Source: Didymella arachidicola
Lineage: Eukaryota > Ascomycota > Dothideomycetes > Pleosporales > Didymellaceae
Direction: 5' to 3'
Length of the DNA: 64,000 nucleotides
Assembly (NCBI GenBank): GCA_016630955.3
Contig: CM049995.1
Location: 1,726,413-1,790,412 of the forward strand
Shown: positions 22,241 to 34,414 of the stretch, piece after piece
How positions within the stretch are numbered: the first letter of the stretch is position 1
How the letters are laid out: every line of letters begins with the position of its first letter
The notes under the pieces: generated by a model
Databases searched by the model: none
What the model saw: only the letters and a program-made list of their open reading frames with translations
Told to the model about the DNA's origin: nothing
Translations under genes and position numbers: made by a program

Positions 22241-24650
22241 AACAAAACCCAAATGTGGGCAACGTGTGGAGCAGCTTTAAATGCATTTGCCATGTGCTGC
22301 ACTTCAGTACAATTAATTGGCACAGGTGCCAAGGTACATAGCCTGTTGCACACAGTCAGGCCGTCTACAGTCCTGTGTTCCTTGAAGTGAGAACATCACG
22401 GAGCATGACTGCAATAATCGACTGGCCGTTGTAGCTCTGATCGATAGGCACGCAAATCCACTGTGAAAGGTCTTCTGCCGAGCAACGTCAACTCACATGG
22501 GACGACCTTCCTTAAAGAGGAAAGGATATTATAAGTTATGAGTTGGCCCTAGACGAACACAGGCATATAACAAGCCATCTAAGTCGAAATACCAGAGAAC
22601 GATGCGTATTTTTTGGGACGTAACAAGGTTTGCTTGGGTCAGCATCCTCGAACTTTTAAGTCAGGGGCTAGACCGTTCTATTCACGGGATCACCGCTACT
22701 GTCTACCAGGTTGGGATTATGAGATTAGATTCAATACTCAGAGTCCAAGGTGCAATACGACTTCATGAGCACCGTAACCCTGCCTGAAATCGAAAACCGA
22801 ATCAAGAGCTCCAAAGAAAGATCCATTGACCGGTCTGAGCTAGAACGACCGAACGTACACAATACGAGGGCCTCTGTCTCGTCTGAAATGCAGAAACAAT
22901 TACTTCAAGATTTGTGGCAGAGGCGATGAGAAAGCCGCAGGAAATTCTCTGGTCCATGTACTCCGTGTAAGCATTCTATGGTGACGGTAACTGTGCGGCA
23001 GCTGTGTTAGAGACTCATCAACCTCAAAATTTGGGTCGAAGGCTAAAGAGGTTGAGATTTGACGGTGACACGAACTGAGACTGCACAGACTACTGACAGC
23101 CTAGTCGCGCGCCATTCTTGGTACAGATAGCGAATGCTCGGTAGGACCCAGTGGGCGTGATACCTCCATCAGAAGGCAGCAAGCGTATTCATCTCATTGT
23201 TCGTGCCATACCACCAGAGCGTAGTGAATACGATATGAGAGACCTCTGGAATCATGCTATCGGAGCGCTCGTGAGCCTTGGCGACTTGGTTCTAGAAGCC
23301 GTGGAACGATGTTTCAATTGAACTTAGTCTGGTTCTACTCATTTCTCGTATCTCTTAGACATTGTTTGCGCACTAGATCGACTGACTATCTCGACTGGTA
23401 CTGGTCAAAGATGGTGCAGTCCAGCGTTGAAACTCGGAACAGCCCGCTAGCTTGGATACTTGCACGTTCATCGCGTGGAAAAAGGCCCGATGCGCATGTC
23501 ACACCAAAATCGTGCGGCGCCACAAAACATCTAGCGTGACGTTGCGGAGCTTACCTCCGCTACACACCGATATGTTCATGGCTGAGGTTGATGTCATGCT
23601 GCGCGTCGTCTAATATGGATTTTTTGGCACCACCTAGTCAAAAAAAGTCGGACACTTTTGATAAGGTCAGCGGCCAAAGTTGTCCGATATTTTTTGTCCA
23701 GGTGGTGTTGGGCATACTTGGCTTAGTAACCCCTGCAGTTCTCGAAGCATACTCCAGCAACAAACACTACATGCGCACGATGTACTTGATCGGTCTCTGT
23801 ACCTAGTGTCTCCTTCCAAGGAAGAGATGAGGAAGCATTGCTTTCTCGAAGCTGTGAGTCGGCAAAGGTTCCTTCCACCAGCGAGCACAGCATCCACGTG
23901 GCTCGCTACAATCTGTGCGCATGGGGCTGGATCTGCTGCATTACGAAAGTGATCTTCGTGTGGTCTTGGCGGGCCGTGATTTCTACTCAGCCTCTTTACA
24001 GGAAGCCAGATGTGGCTAGACACTGCTGCCAAGACCAAACTCGGCTTTACTCGGTGCATCCCGCACCGTCTTGGTATTAGGCTAACCTATCATCGACCAG
24101 CTCTCGAAACCGTTCGGGGTAGCTCAGCCAATGGGCCGAATGCAGGCTTCCACGCGCTGGTTTCGCTATACGTGCCAAATCCAGCACAACAGCTTCAATC
24201 CACCTTCGCGAAGGCAGACGCTGCCTTCATTCCAGGCAAAGACAGGGCAGTGCATGGCGCCTCAGAAAATCCTTGGGAGCTCCGGGTTTTTTAATGCACA
24301 AGACTGGAGAAGCGAATCATCATCAAACGAGTGCTGGGCACTGGCCATATGATGGGGCAGCACGGACAAACACTACCGGTACTCCAAGAACACGCAGTCG
24401 CCTTCCCTTACTCAAGTTCATTTTTCAAAGTGCGAAACCGAAACATGTACTCTCTAGAGAAACACTACGAACCACTCGACTAAAAGGGATGACCAGCATC
24501 CCTGCGCTGCATACAGCTCATACGGCGATATTTCGAAGCAACGTATTTTCTTGCTGGCAGCAACAACACCGCCGAAGTTTGGCCCGATCCAAAATTGCAA
24601 GATCATGGTATCAAAAATGAAGCTCGGAACTCTTCCATCGCAGGACACTT
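22241..24650. other. Degraded spacer with exon-like patches
   Basis: No complete gene is resolved. Two stretches look coding. From ATG 22764 a frame opens MSTVTLPEIENRIKSSKERS and closes after about 54 codons. At 23145-23321, after a TAG acceptor-like site, a frame reads DPVGVIPPSEGSKRIHLIV and ends with LGDLVLEAVERCFN. These may be exons of one unrecognised or decayed gene. The rest shows only short frames. Confidence 0.25.
23630..23706. repeat. Imperfect inverted repeat, possible miniature element
   Basis: Left arm begins CACCACCTAGTCAAAAAAAG at 23628 and continues TCGGACACTTTTG. The right arm reads CCAAAGTTGTCCGAT, then a T-rich run and GTCCAGGTGG, ending at 23705. The arms pair over about 30 bases with several mismatches around a short centre containing GATAAGGTCAGCGG. 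It could be a MITE, a solo transposon end pair or a transcribed hairpin. No transposase is nearby in frame. Confidence 0.5.
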
Positions 24651-24654
24651 GGAG

Positions 24655-24809
24655 TATAAAGGACACAACGCGGCCCTCATAACTTGGACACAGCATCTAA
24701 CGGATCCTCCACACACTCGCTACCTTGCTTTCTTCCACACACTCGCTTTCTTTCACACACTCGCTTTGCACAATCCAAGTTTCTGCATTCTTCAACTTCT
24801 TTAGCTAAG
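24655..24809 (+). promoter_or_regulatory. Promoter and 5' UTR of the NPP1 gene
   Basis: TATAAA at 24655-24660 lies 150 bases before the ATG at 24810. Between them ACACACTCGCT occurs three times (near 24711, 24737 and 24756), in a CT/CA-rich tract typical of fungal 5' leaders. TATA function is inferred from position only. Confidence 0.5.
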
Positions 24810-25599
24810 ATGCACTTCACCACTATCTTTTCCGCTGTGGCCATGGCTACTGGCGCCTTCGCCGCACCTACTCCTGCCACGCTTGATGCTCGTGCTGTGG
24901 TGCCCCACGACTCCTTGAACCCTCTTCCGACCCGCCTGGAAAGTGGAGTTATCGGTCGTGCGATCCAGATGTTCGCTCCTCTCCTTCATATTGCTCATGG
25001 CTGCCAGCCATACACCGCAGTTGACAATGCGGGTAACACCAGGTAAGCCGGAGAATCATGATGGATATGCTTCGAATTCTGCTAAGCCCGACTTCAGTGG
25101 TGGTCTTCAAGACACCGGAAACCCCAGTGCTGGCTGCAGTGACGGCAATAAAGGCCAAATCTACGCTCGTGCCGCCTGGCACGGGGGCAAGTTCGCCATC
25201 ATGTATGCCTGGTACTTCCCCAAGGACCAGCCGATTGCCGGCAACGTCGCAGGCGGCCACCGTCACGACTGGGAGAGCTGCGTCGTCTGGATTGACAACC
25301 CCGCCAACGCCAACCCTCGCATTCTCGGAGCTGCTGCATCGGGCCATGGCAAGTACAAGCCGACCACCAACCCCCAGCGTCAGGGCAACAACGTGAAGGT
25401 CGAATACTTCACTAATTTCCCTACCGACCATGAGCTTCAGTTCACGAACACTGTTGGCAGGTCGTACTGGATTCAGGACTGGGACGCTATGCCTGCCAAC
25501 GTCCGCAGCGTCCTTTCCCAACCCACCCTCTTTGGAAAGGGCAACGTTCCTTTCAGGCCCGACAACTTCAACGCTAACCTTGACAAGGCTTCTATCTAA
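24810..25599 (+). CDS. NPP1 / NLP necrosis-inducing-type secreted protein
   Basis: Two exons, 24810-25042 and 25098-25599, with a 55-nt intron (GTAAGC...TCAG), encode 244 residues, normal for the family. Residues 1-18 form a signal peptide with likely cleavage after AFA. The mature part has the two Cys of the common NLP type (one after HIAHG, one in SAGCSD), the core AIMYAWYFPKDQP, and the hallmark heptapeptide GHRHDWE, the cation-binding and activity motif. Known members are secreted and either permeabilise plant plasma membranes by binding sphingolipids or act as non-toxic elicitors. Which applies cannot be told from sequence. The reading frame is intact and has its own TATA box. It stands alone, without cluster partners, between degraded spacers. 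Confidence 0.92.
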
Positions 25600-28500
25600 A
25601 GGGTTGATGTGGGAACTTTCACACTTGCGATAGTCTGCAGTCATTTATGGCCCCTACACCCATTAATTTATTGAGATTCATGTTTCTTTGTATTTAGAAT
25701 CTGTTTATAGAATGTATTTTTAGCTACGAAACATGTGCTGTTCCTACTCTGACGATCTTACCATGACTCGCCATTCGGGCCAAATTGCGGCGTGATTTCA
25801 GTGACCCAGCTGTTCACGTGGAAGGTTTTCATCGTGCTGACTGCGAGTCGCCTGGTGATCATCGGCGACCAGCTTTCCTTGTCCAAGGTCTTCATCGTGC
25901 AGACCGCGACTTAACTGTTAACCGGCGCCATCAGTGCAGAACATGCAATTGCAACCCATTTCCACACCAGCCATCCCTTCTTCGAAATTACGTCTGGTTT
26001 CGTCTTGCTTTGCGATCAAATCTGCATCCGTCGTCCTTGTAAAACGCTTGGCACTCTCGTGCGTATTATGCTGACAAAGAAGGGAGCTAGGGATACGTTA
26101 TGCACGCAAGATTGAATAAGCGTCGGCTATGCATTTTGTCCACCGTCCGGCATATTTCTCAAGCTCAACGGCGGTGCGATAGTACACTCACACTGAGGTC
26201 GTGTACTCGCATAAACCTTGACATCCCATCCATCATACAGCGTCGTTTCCCTCTTCTTGAAGTCGAAGCCGCATCGAGATGAGGCGCCGCCAAGACTGGA
26301 CTTGAACAAGACGTTGCAAAAGAGTAGGAGGTACGATCTCAAGGAGACATCTCATAATTGTGATAGAAGCTGCTTCCAGCAGGTCAAGCTCTCTCCTGAG
26401 CCCAGCCATATGATCTCTTTTGACAAGACTAGTGTTTTTATTGGCCTTAAACATCCTGTTCTGGATCCTCCAGAAGAGCGCGATAATCGTATGGGAGGAA
26501 GCTCTACAGGTCAATTTTTGATTTTGCTTGGAGTCGGTAGCACGCAGTAAGCTGGAGGTAGCCCAGAGCTTTGTGCAAACGTCGCTTTATCATGCTGATA
26601 AGGATGAATTCTGAGTCAGATCATCAACGCGTACATCGCAAGTACCAACAGCTTCATCCGGCTCGTTCCATCGAGTCCCGACAGGCTGAGAGCCTTTTGC
26701 AGGGACCACCATGTGTCAATGCCAACCTAATCCTCTATATCGAGGTCTTAGAACTGAACAGCAGCCAATACGAGCGTAGCTATGGCTATAACACTACGGT
26801 AAGGCATCAGTCTGATATCTGGCTGCAGGCTGATTTTGCCAGATCCTGCAATAGCGCCGCCAAGGAAGGTCCATTCGACATCAGCGGCTCGTAGCACTAT
26901 AATCACCCGCCGTGCCAAGAGTACCCCTTGCTTGATCCATGCTCGTAAATTGCAGATGTTGAAGTGAATGTCATCTCGATAGTAATGTGACTGAGCCAGA
27001 CACTTATTCTCATGCTTCATAACTAATCAATCGTTCCTGTACCCTTACAGTACAGGACACTGGTCTGTCGGGTTGAGCATGTTGGACCAGTTCGCTTCGC
27101 AATAAGATGCAGCCTTCTTTCTCCGTCACTCGATGACCGACAAATGGTGGCCGCAGTGGCAGCCTCAGGATACAGGAAGCCGCAAGTTTGCGCGAGATGG
27201 CACTGCGTCGACACTGAACAATACACCGAGTCAAAATGTGGCGTTGGACTGTCTCCCAAGCTTTGGTTGTCTTGACCAACCGAAGTAGCTTCAAGGGATC
27301 ATAGACAGCTAGAGTGATACATATTCTTATCGTTACGAGTATAGCCAAATTATGAACAGCCTTGCCGAAGGACCGGATTCTTCAGAAAAAACACCTGTTG
27401 CAATCATAGTTGGCGACTGCAGGAAAGTTACGTCCATGAAATGTCAAACATGCACAAAAATGTGACTAGTCGACTAATCAAGGATTGCAGCGTATTGAGA
27501 GATTCTTATCTTCAACATGAAAGTGTATTAATGTAGTGCGTGTCTTGTTCCTAAGCGAATAAGCTAGACACATCTGTAAGCCCTGGGTACGTCAACTTGC
27601 TCATAACATTGTTTGTTTGCTAACGATAACCGGTCAAGAATGAGAAATCATCGTGAATTAAGCTTTCCATTTCCAACTTTGACCTTTGTCCAATCAACAA
27701 AACTCGCAGTCTCTGCCAACGACGCTTCGCTTTTCGCCTGTTTGATAAAACTATGTTCTGGCCCGGACACGAACTACAGCCAGTACCAAACCGGAAACAC
27801 ACTGTTTGACGTCGATGAAGAGCGGTATCGACGACATTGGATGTGCGTGAACTTGCTAAAATACAACGTAATGTTCCTTGAGTTGCACAGCGTTCGACAC
27901 CAGCTTACGGGGCGAGGACGACTTCCTGTACATCGACGCCCTAGTAATACTTAGAGCAGTGGCCACAGGTTAGTAACATAATCATACCCTGCAAGATGGT
28001 GCCACCATCGACTACCGAACCTCAATTTGTGGTCGATAGGCCTATTGGGCGAGAGAATATGAGCCTACGGAGATCGCTCAGATCCTGCCCGTGGCACAAT
28101 CGCATTTTGGCTTAGCCCTTGCTTCATCACTGTTTTGATCCCACCATGTGGCCAAACCCAGGTATTCAGATAGCGTATAGGTTTACCGAAGCGCTCTGAC
28201 CGTTGCGTCTCCTTCGAGAATAGCCGAGAACGAGGTCGCACTTACACTACACTCGGAAGGACAGTGTGTAGAGAGGTCCTTGCGCGGCGAGACTGATCTA
28301 GTGAACTCGAAAACCGTCACTGTGTTCTTCTAGTCAATCGATGTAGGCTGGCACTATTCATGATACTCAGGTCATAGAATCCACTGATCACAACCAGGAT
28401 CATCGGTCTGCTACTGCCCCGTAAGTGAGATTCTTTTCGCCGGGAAAGCCGGTACACTTAGTTGGTACGAGCTCATCACCGCGACATCCTCCACTACTGC

Positions 28501-28750
28501 GCTGCTCTCTCTGCAGCTGTACCGTCTTTGGATACATTCTCTTCATTACCAATTAGTAAAGTCACACTCGTTGATCCTCGCGACTGCTCGATGGGGGAAG
28601 CCGGGACGGGCTAGCCTGATTGGGCGCTTCCGAAAGTCCACACCGTGACATCATCTTCGACTGCAGCCACCTGACTAAAGTGCCACATCCATGGGCCGGC
28701 GGCAGTCGATCATCTTCAGATTCCCATCTATTTCCTGAGCATCGAAAATC
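25600..28750. other. Long gene-poor spacer
   Basis: About 3.1 kb without a supported gene. A short imperfect duplication (GGTTTTCATCGTGCTGAC near 25824, GGTCTTCATCGTGCAGAC near 25889) lies at 25.8-25.9 kb. Minus-strand frames at 26570-27348 have some protein-like character (for example TWWSLQKALSLSGLDGTSR) but are broken, and I recognise no family. The last few hundred bases should contain the promoter of the dehydrogenase gene. Confidence 0.4.
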
Positions 28751-29738
28751 ATGTCTTCAAGGCGGCCATATGACAGCAAGTTGGGCATTGTAACGGGCGG
28801 GTCAAGAGGTATGTCAGCCGAGGGGAGTTCTGTAATAGTCGATCACCTGGTTACCCTTGCGCCGTACTAACCCTATTGTTTCAGGAATTGGCGCTGCAGT
28901 TGCTCGTCGCCTCGCAGCCAAGGGCTGTAACTTGGTGATAGGTTACGGTTCCCCGTCATCAACGGACATGGCCCGTACTCTGTGCGATGAGCTGTCAAAC
29001 GCGCACAATATCCACTGCATACCTTGCCAAGCTGATCTTCTCAAGCCACAAAGCGCAGCGAATAACATACTTGACGCAGCGCGCTCCCTGTTCCAGACGT
29101 ACAATGTTTCCGGGACCCTTCAAATTGACGTTGTTATTAACAATGCGGGCGTATCGTCAAATCAGCACCTCAACGACACTGGACAGGGCCCCATCGCGAA
29201 ATCAGAGTTCGATCGCGTGTACACCGTCAATGTACTGGCACCACTTCTTCTCACTCAGGTCGTGCAGCCGTACCTCCCTAAAAATCGCTCCGGTCGCATC
29301 GTCAATGTGTCAAGCGTTTCATCGTCCATTGGGTATCAGGGTCAGTCGGTGTGTGCCGGGACCAAGGCCGCAGTCGAAGCGATGACGAGGGTTTGGAGTC
29401 GAGAGCTTGCGAAGAACGCGATCTTCAACTGCGTCAACCCGGGTCCTGCTTGGGGCGACATGTATGAACGTGCTGGGCCAATGTTCTGGAACATCAATCA
29501 GCCATACGTGGATGTTGCACCACTAACAAGCTACTCTAGCAAGCGAGATGATCTCAATCTTGACATAGAAGAGAAAGAGAGGGTCGAAAAAGTTGTGAAC
29601 GAAGGCATGGGAGACCGCCGGCCGGGTCTTCCGGATGAGATTGCGGGGACAGTGGATATGTTGTGCTCTGCAGAGGCCGCCTGGACGACTGGCAGCGTTG
29701 TGTGTGCGAATGGAGGCATGCGCATGTCCTTTGCATAA
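28751..29738 (+). CDS. Short-chain dehydrogenase/reductase lacking the usual catalytic Tyr
   Basis: Exons 28751-28808 and 28885-29738 with a 76-nt intron (GTATGT, branch TACTAAC, TTTCAG) give 303 residues. The intron splits the cofactor motif TGGSRGIG. NNAG, NVSSVSSS (Ser163 in the catalytic position) and a C-terminal TGSVVCANGG are present, as in classical SDRs of the 3-oxoacyl-ACP-reductase type that use NAD(P)H. At the YxxxK position the sequence reads CAGTK: Cys176 (TGT, 29352-29354) replaces Tyr while Lys180 is kept. Catalysis by the standard mechanism should be strongly impaired. It lies 1.6 kb from a convergent O-methyltransferase; a shared secondary-metabolism role is possible but no core synthase is present in the window. 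Confidence 0.9.
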
Positions 29739-31337
29739 TCCAAATGCAAACTATATAAATAGTAGTAGAAATTGTCTAGAAAATGCGTGTGATAAACTAC
29801 TAGATTCCAGGTTTAGCGCTTAGCCTACCATTTATGCGGTCGTCCGAATTACGGGCAAGACCTCTTTGAGCTGCTTCTTGGTCGCACGCGTTTGGGGCTG
29901 GATGTACTTCTGCCTCCTCGACTATCTAGATACAAATTGACGGAGGGAGCCGACTACAGTGCCAAACTTCTCCAAAGAAGGAGATGGCTCGATTGAGGTT
30001 GTCCGTCAACCTCCTGAGCTGAAACCGTCCACTGAGCCCTAACCTAAAGTTACTCAGGTATCCAGGACGATTATGATGATCATGAGGCGTAGTATGCATA
30101 GCCGTGTCGTCTACTTGTGGACGGTTTCAGTAAACTGTTGAATGTCGCTCTTTCTAGCTACTTCGCATTGGAGATAAGACGACAGCAATGGAGTGTTCCA
30201 TACGACAGTGTCGCAGGCCAAGCGCTGTCGTGAACCTAAACTGTGTTACTAATCGTGCTGCGTAAGGGCCTAGATATAAGCTGAGCTATAATGCTGAAAC
30301 AATACAACAACATACACACTCTTCTTGAGATCCTATACCTGCAGCCCCCGCACCCAACCGTGCAACAGACAGTCTTACTGTTCGTTGTGGGATATGGCAC
30401 AAAGTTGAATGCAGAGAAGCTGTCCGAGCCGCTGAAAGATGATTTCATGCGTTTTGTGTCGTTGACCAACTGGTACAGCTCATCAATCAGAATATTCGCC
30501 CTGCTCAGGTGGCCTTCTTGATGGCGTTCCTATTCGCTTCTCTTGGAGCTTGTAATTCTCAATTAATTGGATACATTAGGTTCGTCGTCTGAATCCCTTC
30601 TGTTGAGGGTTTTGGGATCACCTATTTCAAATGCCGGCGCTGAGAGGCTCCGCCGCAGGCCTTCGGTCCACCTACCGAGCAGAAGCAGCAGCTAGTCAGC
30701 AACTTCTATCCTAAGGCTGCAAGGATATGAATCTCTATAGTTACGTAGCTAAAACTCACTCGACTCTCATTCAAGTTTCTCGAGCGCTGACTCGCTCGCT
30801 TGCGCAAAACTGTCCCCGTACGAACGCTACCATATTTCTTGCCGGCAGGGTTTCTACTACACTTAGCTAGCAAAGTTTTGGCTATGTCTTGCACTATAGC
30901 TTTTGTAGTGCCGATCTCCTGTTCGTGAAATTTAGGTATACGTTGAATAGGCGCCCCTTATCCTAGCTTCATCAGCTCCTATAATTTGCGCTCGCAATCT
31001 TGTTAATAGAGGCTACTTGGCGTTGTCAACGTTTAGTAGTTAAAGATACGGTCAAGTCGCAATCTTCAATAGTAGCTTGAGTAGTAAGCTGCGGCTTGCC
31101 TTCACTATAAGATGTATGCACGATGCGTTATGATTGTATGATTGCGTTGGTTGGGCGCTACTTTCATTCGCGAAACTGGACCGCTCGATTGGGTTGGACT
31201 GCTCGCATGGGGTCCACGAGAGTGTGATTTGTATTAGGCATTATTGATTGCTACATCCCATTAGCTCTACTACTGCATTCCAACGAAGTGTGAACAAAAC
31301 AATTGCTATTTGCTGTATACAACGAGAGATTTCTAAC
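29739..31337. other. Intergenic spacer between converging genes
   Basis: No gene supported. Contains the 3' ends of the dehydrogenase and methyltransferase genes. The 30.9-31.1 kb part is TA- and TAG-rich and may be mutated repeat DNA. Confidence 0.4.
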
Positions 31338-32572
31338 TCAAGCGAGCTCTGCCTCGATAACACTTTCCACAGAGTGAGATGGCCTCCAGATGTTAAGTAC
31401 CGTTAATCCCGCACTCTCCACCAGCGCCAACCACTCAGCTTCCGTCCTCTCTTTCGCACCAAGGCACGCCATCATGGTGATATCGGACGTTGTAACACGA
31501 GCGAGCGGCTTTACAGAGCTGACCAAGCTTTCGTGAATGAGAAGCTTCGAGTATCCGGGTTCCATGGCTTCGGCAAGATGAGAAAGGATCTGCTTCGCCT
31601 TTGTATCTTCCCAGTCGTGCAGCACGTTGTGCATGAAGTAGACACGGGCACCTTTTACGGGCTGTGGCTCAAAAAAGTCATGAGGGTGGACGGAGATGGT
31701 GTCGTCAATAGTCAACTCTTTGAGAATATCGGGCAGGTCTTGGAGCACCAGACTGCCCTTAGGGACATCAGGGTGGCGCAGATGGAATTTGGTCAAGTCG
31801 TGGCCCTTGCTACCACCGACATCGACGACTAGGGGCCGGTCAGTCTTGGACTCTCTCACAAGAGTCTCGGTTGGGTAAACATCAACCCAGGGCGCCAGGT
31901 GATACTTGGAGTGACTCTCCATGGCATCATTGAATTCCCTCGCCGCGACAGAGTTCGCACTGAGGGACTGGAACAGATTTCCATTTGAGCCTCTCATGAA
32001 CTGCCAGTTGCAGTCATTGGGCTCTGTAGGGACCTTGTATTTCGTCTTCTTAAGGTAGGCTGGCAAAGTCCTAAACATGGGGGAATTGACGAAGCCATAG
32101 AATTCACCATATACGTTGGCGAGGGCCTGATCTTCAGCAAGAGCGCGTACCCACGGTGTGGGCTTATAGGTGTCCTCGGCGGTCTCAATAGTAAGATTCT
32201 GCCCAGAAATTTGCCGAATCATGCGTCCTGCATTGCCGTCAGAATGCTCATCATGAGTTAAGTAGAGCAGATATGTGACTTACGAATAAGCACTACATCG
32301 GCACCGGTTAACTCGGCCAGTTCTGCACAAGTCTTCTCTCCGCCTCCAGTCTCGATCCATTTGCTGAAGACACCCGCGTCAATCAACGTCTTGACGCATG
32401 CATTGGTGGCCGGGTTGACCCAACAGTGCTGCCAAACAATGTCCCATGGCTTATGTACTCTGCTTAAGGCCAGGTTCAGCGCGTCCATGGCACGGACGCG
32501 CTCTGCTTCGTTAACGAAGGAGTTCGCGTCGAGGCCCTCTAGCGCTCCGATAAGTTGGTCTGCTGATGCCAT
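31338..32572 (-). CDS. SAM-dependent O-methyltransferase (COMT-like, family 2)
   Basis: Exons 32572-32284 and 32227-31338 with a 56-nt intron (GTAAGT...GCAG) encode 392 residues starting MASADQLIGALEGL. The N-terminal winged-helix/dimerisation part includes CAELAELTGADVVLIRR. The SAM-binding motif is VDVGGSKGHD (about residue 232; many relatives have GGG instead of GGS). Then come LQDLP, YFMHNVLHDW with the catalytic-base His at about residue 300, and the ERT..EW...AGL C-terminal motif. Family members methylate hydroxyls of phenolics and polyketides in the cytosol. Substrate unknown. The gene converges with the dehydrogenase, and the pair may be a remnant or small piece of a metabolite cluster. 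Confidence 0.93.
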
Positions 32573-33705
32573 GTTGGAAATTGATATCAACTTTTGGGAA
32601 AAGATGCAGGAAGATACTTGGAACGGAAACGACATGCGGTCTACTATTTGACCAAGGGAAATGATCTTCTCCACCGTAGGACTGGGGTCAAGAGTACCGA
32701 TCGACTAGGGGGTTCTAGATGCTATAGTAGTTGGTAAATTTCTTGTAATAGATAAGCGCATACTAAGATCCATTCCTCTTATTCGTACTTTTCCTAATGC
32801 GTAATTCGTTCTTAACGACCGTACATAAGTAGCCGGTATAGAGAAGCTTCTATAGTATTATTTAGTCACGCGGCTGCTCGATAGAGTAATTGGTCCCGAA
32901 TTATGTTGATGCGAGCTGATATGGTTAGCACTGATCAGACAAGAACACGGTATCCGAGATTTGAGAGAGCAGGGATGTCTCAGGGGCAGACCCACCTGTT
33001 CGGCCACTTACGTCCCTCTAACGCCAATACTTCTTACGCCACTTTTGGCATGTTATTGTTGAAGTCGTACTTTAAGCAAAGCTCGTAAGCACTGGTTCTA
33101 TTGGTTCTCGGGGATGAGTACGGTAACAGGGACACAAGGGGTTGCAGTGAGGTGTACAGATATAATCTGTCAGTCTCGAAGGCAGGGTTAACGATAAGTA
33201 GTACAGAGTAGACTGTCTAGCTTAAAGGTTGGGTTGAGATCCAAAGACAAACTTAATAACTGAGGTTGAACACGAACCATAAGGGTTGTGTTCCTATCTG
33301 CTATATACTGTGTAATTCTCATAAGTCTCATAGTCCCATAGGACTAAGTCTCATAAGACCGTAGGACCTACGAGATAAGGAGTGGTTCTCACTAGTCTGT
33401 CGTCCCAAAGTCCCAGGCTTGTTTATTACTTATCCCATTGGAACACTTTACCCGAACAGGCCTAGCGTGGTCCCGTGCGTCTTCTGTTGTCCAGGTGGGG
33501 TATGGTCTCCAACAAGGTCGCCGTGCCGCCTGGTAATTACTTGTTCACCATACATAACCGTTCGTCCCCCAGGTCTCTGCTCATGTTCGTAACACTATCC
33601 TCCCCTCCTGAGCTTATGTCCTCGTAAGCTAACCTAATAACTTCGCGCAGCACTTTCTTTCGCAAGAGGCGCGGTGATCGTATTAATCGCGAAGGTTGCT
33701 TTGCC
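32573..33705. other. AT-rich spacer with short local repeats
   Basis: No gene seen. Rich in TA and TAG. At 33321-33375 the words CTCATAAG and CCCATAGGACTAAG recur in short direct and inverted forms (GTCTCATAGTCCCATAGGAC, then AGTCTCATAAGACCGTAGGA). Looks like decayed repeat sequence. Confidence 0.35.
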
Positions 33706-34188
33706 ATGGTGTCCTGTAAGCGCTGTGCAGAGAAGAGCTTGCCTTGCGAGCTGTCGTTGTTAAGCGAGAGGTGTGGTAATTGCGAGATGGTAGGCGCCAC
33801 GTCGCGCGCTCCTGTGGATATCCCCATCCCGAACTTCTCTCGCATCGATAAGGAGATGGAGAAATTAAGGAAACAAGAGGAAGAAACTGATGAAGCGCTT
33901 GAGGCGCAGGAAGCGATCGCGGAAGCAGCGCTGGCCGAAATGCGTGCGCTGCGTTCGAAGGCGCGGAGGCTGCGCAAACAAAAGGCGATGTTGAAACAGA
34001 AGGAGCAGCTGATCTTCAACACGGGTGCCGAAGATGCTGCTGACATCGAGGTGCTGGAGCGCAGGGTGCATCTTAACGATGCCGTGGCTACCGTAAACCT
34101 GGAGGCCCCTGCTCAGGCTGAGGTGATCGACTGGTCTTTCTTTTACGATTATCCTAGAATGCCTGCAACAACTGCTAGTAGTTTGTAA
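33706..34188 (+). CDS. Small Zn-cluster-like plus coiled-coil protein
   Basis: A 160-residue frame from ATG 33706. The N-terminus has Cys spacing CX2CX6CX8CX2C (MVSCKRC...CGNC), i.e. the first five Cys of a fungal Zn2Cys6 cluster; the expected sixth is absent. Residues about 45-110 are a charged coiled coil rich in E, K, Q and R. The end is acidic and aromatic (DWSFFYDYPRM). I recall similar short Cys-cluster/coiled-coil ORFs as recurrent in repetitive parts of fungal genomes. It lies 226 bases upstream of the LINE ORF1 on the same strand, so it could be an accessory ORF of the retroelement or an independent gene. Function unknown. Confidence 0.55.
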   Translation: MVSCKRCAEKSLPCELSLLSERCGNCEMVGATSRAPVDIPIPNFSRIDKEMEKLRKQEEETDEALEAQEAIAEAALAEMRALRSKARRLRKQKAMLKQKEQLIFNTGAEDAADIEVLERRVHLNDAVATVNLEAPAQAEVIDWSFFYDYPRMPATTASSL

Positions 34189-34414
34189 GGTTCGTTGCTA
34201 GTTCCTATAACGTACCGTGGGTTACGACGTGACGCACGGCCCCGCGTGCCGCACGCAATCACCAAAACAACGAAATATCCTCGACGAAAAACACCACACA
34301 TAGCGAGAACTCGATTCTTGGAATTCAGTCGTATTTTCGTGCTCAAACGGTCGCTCTTGACGCCAATTGACTAGCCAGTACCCAGCCGCAGCAGCCCACT
34401 GCGCCTGACGTGCC

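Noticed and set aside
26570..27348. Minus-strand protein-like fragments
   Set aside because: Short broken frames; the AVYDPLKLLRLVKTTKAW segment faintly suggests an F-box helix, but too weak to call.
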